Below, in pieces: positions 9,776-16,811 of a stretch of DNA of 22,957 nucleotides. Positions within the stretch are counted from its first letter, which is position 1. Each line of letters opens with the position of its first letter. The notes beneath the pieces are model-generated. The model did no database searches. It had not been told where the DNA came from and saw only the letters and a list, made by a program, of their open reading frames with translations. Position numbers and translations under genes: made by a program. Origin of the DNA: Oxalobacteraceae bacterium UBA6704 (GTDB lineage Bacteria > Pseudomonadota > Gammaproteobacteria > Burkholderiales > Burkholderiaceae_D); NCBI GenBank assembly GCA_002454505.1, contig DKJA01000211.1:39596-62552 (forward strand). The letters run 5' to 3'.

Positions 9776-11007
9776 CGGCGTGGGATCTGTTGATCGGCAA
9801 CGTGCACCTGGCCACGATGGCCGGCGAGAGCGGTTACGGCGAACTGCGCGATGGCGCGATCGCCGTCAAGGATGGCCGCATCGCCTGGCTGGGCCCGCGC
9901 AGCGAGGCCGCGCAGCACGGCACCGCAAGCGAAGAACGCGATGGCGACGGCTGCTGGCTGACGCCGGGGCTGATCGACTGCCACACGCACATCGTCCATG
10001 CCGGTAACCGCAGCGACGAATTCGAAGCGCGGCTGAACGGCGCCACGTACGAGGACATCGCCCGCGCCGGCGGCGGCATCATGTCCACCGTGCGCGCCAC
10101 GCGCGCGGCCAGCGAAGAGGAACTGCTGTGCCAGAGCGCGCCCCGCATCGCCAGCCTGCTGGCCGAAGGCGTCACCACGCTGGAAATCAAGTCCGGCTAT
10201 GGCCTCGACCTGGCGTCGGAAGCGAAGATGCTGCGCACGGCACGCCGCGTGCAGGACGTGCTGCCGGTGCGCGTGGCCACCACCTTCCTCGGCGCGCATG
10301 CGCTGCCGCCCGAATACAAGGACCGGCCGGACGACTACATCGATGCCGTTTGCGCGATGATTCCCGCGCTGGCGGAACACGATCTGGTGGATGCGGTGGA
10401 TGCCTTCTGCGAACGCATCGGTTTTACCGCGGCGCAGACGGAGCGCGTGTTCGCCGTCGCGCAGCAGCATGGCCTGCCGGTGAAACTGCATGCCGAGCAG
10501 CTGTCGGACCAGCGCGGCGCGGAACTGGTCGCGCGCTTCAACGGCCTGTCGGCCGATCACCTGGAACACCTGAGCGAGGCCGGCATCGCGGCGATGGCGC
10601 GCGCCGGCACGGTGGCCGTGCTGCTGCCGGGCGCCTATTATTTTTTGCGCGATACCACGCCGCCGCCCGTCGCCGCGCTGCGTGCGGCCGGCGTGCCGAT
10701 GGCGGTGGCCACCGATAACAATCCCGGCACGTCGCCGATGACGTCCTTGCTGCTGGCATTGAACATGGCGTGCACGCTGTGGCGCCTGACGCCGCAGGAA
10801 GCGCTGGCCGGCGCCACCGTCCATGGGGCCCGCGCGCTGGGCCTGCACGGCGAGATCGGCACGCTGGAAGTGGGCAAGCGCGCCGACTTCGCGCTGTGGC
10901 GCATCGCCCGGCCGGCGGACCTGTGCTACGCCATCGGCTTCAATCCCTGCGCGGCCGTCGTCAACGGCGGCCGGTGGCGGCTGCCGCAGGTGGCGGTGCC
11001 TGCGTGA
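9772..11007 (+). CDS. hutI: Imidazolonepropionase
   Basis: HutI hydrolyses 4-imidazolone-5-propionate to N-formimino-L-glutamate, linking hutU to hutF. The 411 residues are typical of the family. The zinc ligands start with H71 and H73 in DCHTHIVHAG, followed by GRSDEFEARLNGATYEDIARAGGGI split by one residue change, FLGAHALPPEYK, KLHAEQLSDQRGAEL and VATDNNPGTSP, where the aspartate completes the site. ATG 9772 overlaps the hutD stop. Its own stop overlaps the GTG start of the transporter gene (GTGA, 11004-11007). It is cytoplasmic. Confidence 0.97.
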   Translation: MTAWDLLIGNVHLATMAGESGYGELRDGAIAVKDGRIAWLGPRSEAAQHGTASEERDGDGCWLTPGLIDCHTHIVHAGNRSDEFEARLNGATYEDIARAGGGIMSTVRATRAASEEELLCQSAPRIASLLAEGVTTLEIKSGYGLDLASEAKMLRTARRVQDVLPVRVATTFLGAHALPPEYKDRPDDYIDAVCAMIPALAEHDLVDAVDAFCERIGFTAAQTERVFAVAQQHGLPVKLHAEQLSDQRGAELVARFNGLSADHLEHLSEAGIAAMARAGTVAVLLPGAYYFLRDTTPPPVAALRAAGVPMAVATDNNPGTSPMTSLLLALNMACTLWRLTPQEALAGATVHGARALGLHGEIGTLEVGKRADFALWRIARPADLCYAIGFNPCAAVVNGGRWRLPQVAVPA

Positions 11008-12479
11008 GGGCGCTGTTCGCGTTTGTGCTGGTGTTGTTTGCCTCGTCTGCCATGGCGGACGACGGCGTGCTGCGCATCGGTTCGAAGCGCTTCACCGAGT
11101 CGTACATCCTGGCCGAAGTGGTCAAGCAAACGGCTGCGCCCCATGTCAAAGTCGAGCACCGTCAGGGCCTCGGCAACACGGCCATCGTGCTGGCCGCGCT
11201 GAAGAACGGCAGCATCGACGTCTATCCCGAATACATGGGCACGATCGACCAGGAAATCCTGCAGAACAAGACACCCGCCACGCTGGAACAGATCCGCAGC
11301 GAGCTGGCGCCGCTGGGCCTCGGCGTGGCCGTGCCGCTGGGCTTCAACAACACGTACGCGTTGGCGGTACGGGGCGACGCCGGTATCGCAACACTCTCGG
11401 AACTGGCCGGCCGCGGCGGGCTGCAGTTCGGGCTGTCGCATGAATTCATCGGCCGCGCCGACGGCTGGCCCGGGCTCGCACGGCGCTACGACCTGAAGCA
11501 GCAGCCGCGTGGGCTCGATCACGGCATCGCCTACGAGGCGCTGGCGGCAAAGCAGGTGGACGTCATCGACATCTATTCGACGGATGCAAAGATCGCCCGT
11601 TATGGCCTGACCGTTCTGAAAGACGACAAGGATTACTTCCCCCGCTACGATGCGGTGCTGCTGTACCGCCTCGATACGCCGCAGCGCTTTCCCGCGGCCT
11701 GGCGGGCCATCGCCGGACTGGAAGGGAAGATCGGCGAGAAGGACATGATCGCGATGAACGCCGCCGCCGAACTGGAAGGCCAGCCGTTCGCCGCCGTGGC
11801 GCGCGATTTCCTCGCAGGTTCTGCATCGCCAGCCGCAACGGCGCGCACCACCCTCACCGGCGCGCTGTTCGGACCGGACCTGGCGCGGCTGACGGGCCAG
11901 CACATGCTGCTGGTGGCGATGTCCGTGCTGCTGGCCTGCGCTGCAGGGATTCCGTTGGGCGTCGTGGCGGCCTTGCGTGCACCGCTGCGGCAGCCGGTGC
12001 TGGCGCTGGCTGGCGTGCTGCAGACGATACCGTCGCTGGCCTTGCTGGCGATGCTGATTCCGCTGCTCGGCATGATCGGCACCGTGCCGGCACTGGTGGC
12101 GCTGTTCGTCTATGCGCTGCTGCCGATCGTGCGCAATACCGTGACCGGCATCCTCGCTGTGCCGCCCGGCCTGCGGCAGGCCGCGCTGGCACTGGGGCTG
12201 ACGCCGCGCCAGCGCCTGCGGCACGTCGACCTGCCACTGGCCTTGCCGGTGATCCTGGCCGGCGTGAAGACGGCCGCCGTGATGAGCGTGGGCACGGCCA
12301 CGATTGCCGCCTTCATCGGCGCCGGCGGCTTCGGCGAACGCATTACGACGGGGCTGGCGCTGAACGACAATACGATGATGCTGGCCGGCGCGATCCCTGC
12401 CGCCGTGCTGGCGCTGCTCACGCAGGCCGTGTTCGAGCTGCTGGAACGCCAGGTGACGCGCCAACCCCGCAAGCCGTGA
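11004..12479 (+). CDS. Fused substrate-binding/permease protein of a quaternary-amine-type ABC importer
   Basis: This 491-residue protein combines two ABC importer parts. A signal peptide (residues 1-18, MRALFAFVLVLFASSAMA) leads into an OpuAC-type binding domain (about 19-275: IGSKRFTES from residue 25, QGLGNTAIVL, SIDVYPEYMGT). From about 293 to 485 there is a permease with hydrophobic helices and an EAA-loop-like stretch (QAALALGLTPRQRLRHVDLP). The family imports betaine, choline, ergothioneine or, in HutXWV-type systems, histidine. Its place at the end of hut, started by GTG inside the hutI stop, favours histidine or an imidazole compound such as urocanate. That is inference from context. 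No ATPase gene follows; the operon ends at repeat R3. A longer upstream reading frame lies over hutI and is rejected. Confidence 0.9.
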   Translation: MRALFAFVLVLFASSAMADDGVLRIGSKRFTESYILAEVVKQTAAPHVKVEHRQGLGNTAIVLAALKNGSIDVYPEYMGTIDQEILQNKTPATLEQIRSELAPLGLGVAVPLGFNNTYALAVRGDAGIATLSELAGRGGLQFGLSHEFIGRADGWPGLARRYDLKQQPRGLDHGIAYEALAAKQVDVIDIYSTDAKIARYGLTVLKDDKDYFPRYDAVLLYRLDTPQRFPAAWRAIAGLEGKIGEKDMIAMNAAAELEGQPFAAVARDFLAGSASPAATARTTLTGALFGPDLARLTGQHMLLVAMSVLLACAAGIPLGVVAALRAPLRQPVLALAGVLQTIPSLALLAMLIPLLGMIGTVPALVALFVYALLPIVRNTVTGILAVPPGLRQAALALGLTPRQRLRHVDLPLALPVILAGVKTAAVMSVGTATIAAFIGAGGFGERITTGLALNDNTMMLAGAIPAAVLALLTQAVFELLERQVTRQPRKP

Positions 12480-12480
12480 C

Positions 12481-12594
12481 ATGGGGACCGTCCCCGCAGG
12501 GGCGGTACGGCGATCCGGCTGTCCCCGGGGTTGACCTTGCTTGCTGACAGATAAAAACAACCCCGGGGACAGGCCCCATGCGGGGACAGTCCCC
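12481..12594. repeat. Palindromic intergenic repeat, copy R3, between convergent genes
   Basis: This 114-bp element has, in order, GGGGACCGTCCCC (12483-12495), the block GGTACGGCGATCCGGCTGTC (12504-12523), a perfect 15-bp inverted repeat CTGTCCCCGGGGTTG / CAACCCCGGGGACAG (12519-12533 and 12558-12572), and palindromes GGGGACAGGCCCC (12565-12577) and GGGGACAGTCCCC (12582-12594). It begins just after the transporter stop, and its last base is the first base of the GNAT stop codon complement (CTA, 12594-12596). The 15-bp stem could terminate transcription from both sides. Its architecture matches R4. Confidence 0.85.
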
Positions 12595-13073
12595 TACGAC
12601 GCCAGCTTCGCCAGCGCCTCGCCCGTCACGCGGCAGATGCGCCAGTCCGGCAGCACGTCGGCGCCCATCTTCTCGTAGAACGCGATCGCATTCGCATTCC
12701 AGTCCAGCACCGACCACTCGAAGCGCCCGCAATCCCGTTCGACGGCCAGCGCGGCCAGCGCCTGCAGCATCTGCTTGCCGTAACCGTGGCCGCGGCGGTT
12801 CTGCTTCACGTACAGGTCTTCCAGGTACAGGCCCTTGCGGCCCAGGAAGGTGGAGAAGTTATGGAAGAAGAGGGCGAACGTGACGACTTCGCCGGCCTCC
12901 TCGCCGACGATGGCCTCGCATGGCGGCCGCGCGCCGAACAGCGCGTCGTGCAGCATCGCCTCGTCGGCGATCACCATGTGCTCCAGTTTTTCGAAGACGG
13001 CCAGTTCGCGGATCATCGCCATGATCGGGGCGACGTCTTCCGGGCGGGCCGGGCGGATATGCAGTTTGCTCAT
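12594..13073 (-). CDS. GNAT acetyltransferase, SSAT-like
   Basis: This 159-residue GNAT-fold acetyltransferase resembles the spermidine/spermine N1-acetyltransferase (SSAT/thialysine) group: IRPARPEDVAPIMAMIRELA at the start, YLEDLYVKQNRRGHGYGK carrying the acetyl-CoA pyrophosphate loop (RRGHGYG within residues 91-100), and VLDWNANAIAFYEKMGA with the usual tyrosine at Y133. It probably acetylates a small amine, but polyamine specificity is only a family inference. The ATG at 13073 overlaps the stop of the upstream EamA transporter gene as ATGA, so the two are translated together and may act on the same compound class, for example acetylation and export. Its TAG stop touches repeat R3. Confidence 0.88.
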   Translation of the reverse strand: MSKLHIRPARPEDVAPIMAMIRELAVFEKLEHMVIADEAMLHDALFGARPPCEAIVGEEAGEVVTFALFFHNFSTFLGRKGLYLEDLYVKQNRRGHGYGKQMLQALAALAVERDCGRFEWSVLDWNANAIAFYEKMGADVLPDWRICRVTGEALAKLAS

Positions 13074-14014
13074 GAGGCTTTCTTCAGTGGTTCGGTTTCG
13101 ATGGTGGCGACGGCCTTCAGCGTGCGGGCCGGGCCTTTCAGGGCCCATGCCACGCTGCCCAGGCACAGCGCCATGCCCAGGCACTCGATGGCGCCGGGGC
13201 GGAAATGTTCGAGGCGGATCGACAGCAGCACCGAGATCACGGGCGTGACGACGCCGATATAGACGGCCTTGTCGGAGCCGATGCGGTCGATCAGCGTGAA
13301 ATAGCAGGCAAACGCGATGACGGAGCCGAACAGCGACAGGTACAGCAATCCGGCCCAATAGCGGGGCGTCACCGGCAATGCAAACTGCTGGCCGCTGACG
13401 AGTACCCACAGCGCCACCAGCAGCGTGCCCCACAGCATGCCCCAGGCCATCGTCAGCAGCACGTTCGGCGCCTGTTCGCGCACTTTGACGACGAGCACGT
13501 TGCCGGTGGAACTGGCGATCGTTGCGATGACGGCCAGGACGAGCCCCAGCAGGAAGTGGCCGTCGCCGCCGGCGAGGATCTCGCGCACGGCGCCGCCGAT
13601 CGACTGCCAGAACAGCAGGATCACGCCGACCACCGCCACGGTACCGGCCACCCACGTGCGCCACGTCAGCGGCGTGCCGAGAACGAGCCGGTTCAGGATG
13701 GGATTCCAGAACACCATCAGCGCAAACAGCACCGCCACCAGTGCGGACACCAGGTATTGCTCGGACGTGTAAGTGCAGATGTAGCTGAGGCCGAAGGTGG
13801 CGCAGCCCTGCGGGATCGTCCACCGCTGCGCGCGCCATGGCAGCCACAGCTTGTCGCCACGCAGCTTGCACCAGGCAAACAGCACGGCGGAAGCCAGCGC
13901 AAAGCGATAGATGACGGAGACGGACGGTGCGATATCGCCCAGTTGCAGCGTGATGGCCCAGAACGTGGAACCCCAGATGAGGCAGGCAACGACAAAGAGG
14001 AGGGGCGATGACAT
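13070..14014 (-). CDS. EamA/DMT-family transporter
   Basis: This is a 314-residue inner-membrane protein with about ten hydrophobic helices in two EamA repeats, opening with SSPLLFVVACLIWGSTFWAI, where the WGSTF motif is characteristic of the drug/metabolite transporter superfamily. Members mostly export amino acids, metabolites or drugs; the substrate is unknown. The ATG at 14014 starts directly at the first helix. A GTG at 14035 adds seven residues and is the alternative. A TATACT -10 hexamer ends only 6 nt before the ATG and no Shine-Dalgarno is visible, which would fit a leaderless message. The stop overlaps the GNAT start (ATGA, 13070-13073), making a two-gene unit. Confidence 0.88.
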   Translation of the reverse strand: MSSPLLFVVACLIWGSTFWAITLQLGDIAPSVSVIYRFALASAVLFAWCKLRGDKLWLPWRAQRWTIPQGCATFGLSYICTYTSEQYLVSALVAVLFALMVFWNPILNRLVLGTPLTWRTWVAGTVAVVGVILLFWQSIGGAVREILAGGDGHFLLGLVLAVIATIASSTGNVLVVKVREQAPNVLLTMAWGMLWGTLLVALWVLVSGQQFALPVTPRYWAGLLYLSLFGSVIAFACYFTLIDRIGSDKAVYIGVVTPVISVLLSIRLEHFRPGAIECLGMALCLGSVAWALKGPARTLKAVATIETEPLKKAS

Positions 14015-14020
14015 CGCGGG

Positions 14021-14026
14021 AGTATA
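14021..14026 (-). promoter_or_regulatory. -10 element of a possibly leaderless EamA-gene promoter
   Basis: On the minus strand TATACT lies 6 nt before the ATG at 14014, placing the expected transcription start at or next to the A of the start codon. No convincing -35 hexamer is seen. If the GTG at 14035 is the true start, this hexamer would be coding. Confidence 0.4.
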
Positions 14027-14173
14027 CCGCTTCACCCCGCAGTCTTGCCCCTGGGATAGAACCTGTTGTTGTCACGCCGCACGCGGTTGATTCGCCTCAA
14101 GAATGGCAGTGCAACGTAGAACTTTATAAAAAAGACAATTAATATTCAAAGTCCCACAACGCGAGGTGTGCTC

Positions 14174-14308
14174 ATGGACAAGAGTTTGCAATGGAAGGTG
14201 CTGACGGTGCTGGGCTACGTGGCCCTGCTGATGGTCACGCTGGTGCTGTGCGCCGAAGAGGCTTTGCCGCACGGCCAGCTGGTCTGGCGGCTGGCCGCGC
14301 CGCTGTGA
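14174..14308 (+). CDS. Small single-helix membrane protein (44 aa), unknown function
   Basis: This ORF is short enough to be missed by length filters. It has a good ribosome binding site, GAGGTG at 14163-14168, 5 nt before the ATG. Its codons are strongly GC-ended (runs of CTG, GTG, GCC, ACG), as in neighbouring real genes. The peptide starts MDKSLQWKVL, then has one hydrophobic segment, about residues 9-27 (VLTVLGYVALLMVTLVLCA), and a tail with EE and RLAAPL. It should span the inner membrane once. Upstream (about 14100-14155) is an AT-rich stretch with TTTATA and TAATAT, plausible promoter material. It ends 11 bp before the convergent DUF962 gene. I do not recognise a family. Confidence 0.6.
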   Translation: MDKSLQWKVLTVLGYVALLMVTLVLCAEEALPHGQLVWRLAAPL

Positions 14309-14319
14309 TCACGCAGTAG

Positions 14320-14760
14320 TCAATAAGCCAGGTTGAAACGGCGGTACAGGAAGCCCAGTACGAACAGGGGCCCGATCAGCAGGAAGCGGACGTCGTCCAG
14401 GAACGACGGCTTTTTCCCCTCGATGACGTGGCCGATGAACTGTCCGGCCCAGGCCAGCACGAAAATCATGATCGTTAAAGGCAGTACGGTTATCGGCGGC
14501 AGCGCCGCCAGCACACCCAGCATCACAAGAGCCATCACCAGCATGCCCGCCGCGAACGGCCGCGACAGCTTCCAGTAATACGCCATGCTGGCCGCCACGA
14601 CGGCCACCGCCACCAGCGGATGCATCCACCACAACATCCCCAGCAGCGAAAACACGATCAGCGGCACGCATACGCAGTGGATCCATTCGTTCATGGGATC
14701 GCGGTGGTTTTCGCCATATTGGGCAAGCAATTCGTGGATGGTGCGGGGCTCGGTTTTCAT
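14320..14760 (-). CDS. Mpo1-like (DUF962) membrane protein
   Basis: This 146-residue integral membrane protein belongs to the DUF962/YGL010w group, whose yeast member Mpo1 is an iron-dependent dioxygenase acting on 2-hydroxy fatty acids. Family features are visible: an N-terminal HELLAQYGENHRDPMNEWIH with H19 and H28, four or so hydrophobic helices, and the conserved WAGQFIGHVIEGKKPSFLDD with another histidine near the C-terminal third. These histidines could bind iron. The bacterial role is not established, so no reaction is claimed. The ATG at 14760 follows a GGAG. It stands alone, convergent with the 44-residue gene and divergent from the DNA glycosylase gene. Confidence 0.85.
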   Translation of the reverse strand: MKTEPRTIHELLAQYGENHRDPMNEWIHCVCVPLIVFSLLGMLWWMHPLVAVAVVAASMAYYWKLSRPFAAGMLVMALVMLGVLAALPPITVLPLTIMIFVLAWAGQFIGHVIEGKKPSFLDDVRFLLIGPLFVLGFLYRRFNLAY

Positions 14761-14804
14761 GGTGGACTCCGGCTTATTGTTCAGCTGATTCTACACGGCA
14801 GCGC

Positions 14805-14810
14805 TACAAT
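14805..14810 (+). promoter_or_regulatory. -10 element of a probably leaderless glycosylase promoter
   Basis: TACAAT is a near-consensus -10 hexamer ending 7 nt before the ATG at 14818. The expected start of transcription coincides with the start codon and no Shine-Dalgarno is visible. CAGCTG (14782-14787) is at the right spacing for a -35 but matches poorly. Confidence 0.5.
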
Positions 14811-14817
14811 CCGGCGC

Positions 14818-15312
14818 ATGCCCCAGCCCTTCGTTCTCACCGGCCTCGCGCCCGTCATCGACAGCCATACACGCATCCTGATACTCGGCAGTTTCCCCGG
14901 CGCCGCGTCGCTGGCGGCGCAGCAGTATTATGCGCACCCGCGCAATCTGCTGTGGCCTATCCTGTCGACGCTGACCGGCGAGCCGCTGGCGCAGCTGTCG
15001 TATGACGAGCGCTTGTCGCGCCTGCTGGCGCATGGCTTTGGCTTGTGGGACGTGCTGGGTGCCTGCGAGCGCGAAGGCAGTCTGGATTCCGCCATCCGCC
15101 AGCCGGCCGCCAACGATTTCACGCGGTTGCGGGAATTGTGCCCGGCGCTGGAGACGGTCGGCTTCAACGGTCAGGCGTCGGGAAAGTTCGCGCCGCAGTT
15201 TGCCGCGCAGGGCTACCGGACGGTGGTGCTGCCGTCTTCGTCGCCGGCGCACGCTTCGCTTTCGTTCGATCGGAAGCTGGATGCGTGGCGCGCGCTGACC
15301 GGCGACAGCTAG
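14818..15312 (+). CDS. DNA-deoxyinosine (hypoxanthine) glycosylase
   Basis: This 164-residue protein of the uracil-DNA glycosylase superfamily, family 6 (hypoxanthine-DNA glycosylase), removes deaminated adenine from DNA. Diagnostic parts are LILGSFPGAASLAAQQYYAHPRN divided by no gap (GSFPG at 24-28 and HPRN ending in N43, the family's probable catalytic asparagine), GLWDVLGACEREGSLD, and the C-terminal SSSPAHAS loop at about 139-147, equivalent to the DNA-intercalating loop. ATG 14818 is chosen because the family begins here (FVLTGLAPVIDSHTRILILG); in-frame extension upstream would run through the DUF962 control region. The TAG stop shares the CTAG at 15309-15312 with the convergent SUFU gene. 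Confidence 0.88.
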   Translation: MPQPFVLTGLAPVIDSHTRILILGSFPGAASLAAQQYYAHPRNLLWPILSTLTGEPLAQLSYDERLSRLLAHGFGLWDVLGACEREGSLDSAIRQPAANDFTRLRELCPALETVGFNGQASGKFAPQFAAQGYRTVVLPSSSPAHASLSFDRKLDAWRALTGDS

Positions 15313-15890
15313 CGGAACGTAACTGGCCGGCGCTCCCAGTCCAGCACATCGACCGAGCGTCCCTCCCACAGGCTCTCCAGCGCATCGCTGCCATGCGTCG
15401 CAGCGAACTGCCGTTCGGCTTCCGAGATGGGAACCGCCAGCAATGGATAGACGGTCGTGCCATCCAGTTCCACGCGGGACATGTCCGGCCACTGGAACGG
15501 CGTCGTGAACATCACGTGGGGCAGCGGCGTTTCCGGAAAATACATCTGCACCATGGACTCGAACACCGCGCCGGGGCGCACGCGCCAGCCATCCTTGATG
15601 ATGTAGAACGCAATGGTGGACAGCACGTTGGCCACGCGCTCGTCGGCACCGCGCCGGTCCATGATAATTTCAATGAACAAGCCATCGCCGCGCGCATCGC
15701 TCTGATCGGTATCCTGCAGGCCGATGGTTGCCGCCACGAGGCCTTCACCGTTGACGCTGGTGAAGATATGCGTCGTATTTTGCCGGGCATCGTCGTGATA
15801 CGACGTGACCGCGCAGTCGCCGCCGACCACCGCGCGCAGGTGGCGGGCCCAGGCTTTATGGGCTGCCGGCGGGCTGGACTGTGCGGTCAT
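15309..15890 (-). CDS. Suppressor-of-fused (SUFU) domain protein
   Basis: This 193-residue soluble protein resembles the bacterial SUFU-domain family. The best match is the C-terminal half: FTTPFQWPDMSRVELDGTTVYPLLAVPISEAE split over two strands, then LWEGRSVDVLDWERRPV. In bacteria such proteins often occur near polymorphic toxins and some are proposed immunity proteins. No toxin gene is visible here, so the role is unknown. It starts at ATG 15890, 6 bp after the stop of the SDR gene, so the two are probably co-transcribed (SDR first). It ends tail-to-tail with the glycosylase gene, sharing CTAG. Confidence 0.8.
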   Translation of the reverse strand: MTAQSSPPAAHKAWARHLRAVVGGDCAVTSYHDDARQNTTHIFTSVNGEGLVAATIGLQDTDQSDARGDGLFIEIIMDRRGADERVANVLSTIAFYIIKDGWRVRPGAVFESMVQMYFPETPLPHVMFTTPFQWPDMSRVELDGTTVYPLLAVPISEAERQFAATHGSDALESLWEGRSVDVLDWERRPVTFR

Positions 15891-15896
15891 TGCGGC

Positions 15897-16649
15897 TTAC
15901 TGGGCCAGCAGGCCGCCGTCGACCGCGTAATACGAAGCGGTGACGAACGACGCCTTGTCCGAACTGAGCCACACCACCAGTTCGGCCACCTCGTCCGCTT
16001 CGCCGAGCCGGCCGATCGGATGCTGGCCGATCAGCGGCGCGCGCGCCTCGTCGGACATGGTCTGCAGCAGCGGCGTGTCGATATAGCCGGGGCCGACGGA
16101 ATTGACGCGGATGCCGCGCGTGGCGTACTCGATGGCTGCGGCCTTGGTCAGCCCGACGACGCCATGCTTGGCGGCCACGTACGCGCTGTTCTGGCGGGTG
16201 GCCACCTGGCCCAGGATCGACGCCATGTTGACGATCGCGCCGCCGCCGGCCGCCAGCAGCGCCGGCAGCTGGTAGCGCATGCCGTAGAACACGCCGGACA
16301 GGTTCACGCCGATCACCTTGTCCCAGTTGGCGGTGTCGTAGTCGCCGATGTCGGCGGGCGGCGCGCTGATGCCGGCGTTGTTGCAGGCGATGTGGAGCGC
16401 GCCGTACTGCTTGACCGCGGCCGCAACCAGCGCCTCGTTGTCGGCGGGCAGCGACGTGTCGGCCCGCACGAAGACGGCGTCGCCGCCCGCTTCCTTGATG
16501 GCGTTGACAGTCTCTTGTCCGCCTTTCTCGTTGATGTCCGATACCACGACCTTGGCGCCCGCGGCGGCATACTGGATGGCCACGGCGCGGCCGATACCCG
16601 AACCTGCGCCGGTGACGAGCGCGACTTTTCCTTGCAGAACTGATGACAT
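15897..16649 (-). CDS. SDR-family NAD(P)-dependent oxidoreductase
   Basis: This 250-residue classical short-chain dehydrogenase/reductase has the TGAGSGIG cofactor loop (13-20), D38 at the end of the second beta strand favouring NAD(H), NNAG (90-93), N116, and the catalytic S144-Y157-K161. The C-terminal VDGGLLAQ is also typical. The substrate cannot be predicted; 3-oxoacyl reductase and alcohol dehydrogenase members look alike. The ATG at 16649 is preferred to an upstream one at 16694, since the family starts at about five residues before the first strand (SSVLQGKVALVTG) and GAAAGGC precedes it. A perfect 9-bp inverted repeat sits 33 bp upstream and may control it. Confidence 0.93.
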   Translation of the reverse strand: MSSVLQGKVALVTGAGSGIGRAVAIQYAAAGAKVVVSDINEKGGQETVNAIKEAGGDAVFVRADTSLPADNEALVAAAVKQYGALHIACNNAGISAPPADIGDYDTANWDKVIGVNLSGVFYGMRYQLPALLAAGGGAIVNMASILGQVATRQNSAYVAAKHGVVGLTKAAAIEYATRGIRVNSVGPGYIDTPLLQTMSDEARAPLIGQHPIGRLGEADEVAELVVWLSSDKASFVTASYYAVDGGLLAQ

Positions 16650-16681
16650 ATGAGTGCCTTTCTGGGTGGAGGAGTTACCAG

Positions 16682-16704
16682 GCGGGAATTTCATGAATTC
16701 CCGC
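16682..16704. promoter_or_regulatory. Perfect inverted repeat upstream of the SDR gene
   Basis: GCGGGAATT (16682-16690) and AATTCCCGC (16696-16704) are exact complements around a 5-base loop, 33-55 bp upstream of the SDR start. There is no T-tract, so an operator is more likely than a terminator. The regulator is not identified. Confidence 0.5.
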
Positions 16705-16781
16705 TAGCAAGTTTAACCACTCTGAATAGATGAGGTCGCCAGCCTTGGCTGTTCGCAATTGCCACACCCGATATCACAGGT

Positions 16782-16811
16782 TTGTGCGCGATATCAAAAC
16801 CGTGTTATACT
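16782..16811 (+). promoter_or_regulatory. Promoter of the candidate small RNA, flanked by a direct repeat
   Basis: TTGTGC (16782-16787), an 18-bp spacer and TATACT (16806-16811) predict transcription from about 16818. The octamer CGATATCA occurs at 16769-16776 and again at 16789-16796, exactly 20 bp apart, so a dimeric regulator could touch both on one face of the helix, upstream of the -35 and inside the spacer. The promoter call is supported by a hairpin that starts at the predicted first nucleotides. Confidence 0.55.

Noticed and set aside
12835..13262. Plus-strand frames opposite the GNAT and EamA genes
   Set aside because: They are shadows of conserved minus-strand genes, with no ribosome binding sites and no recognisable domains.
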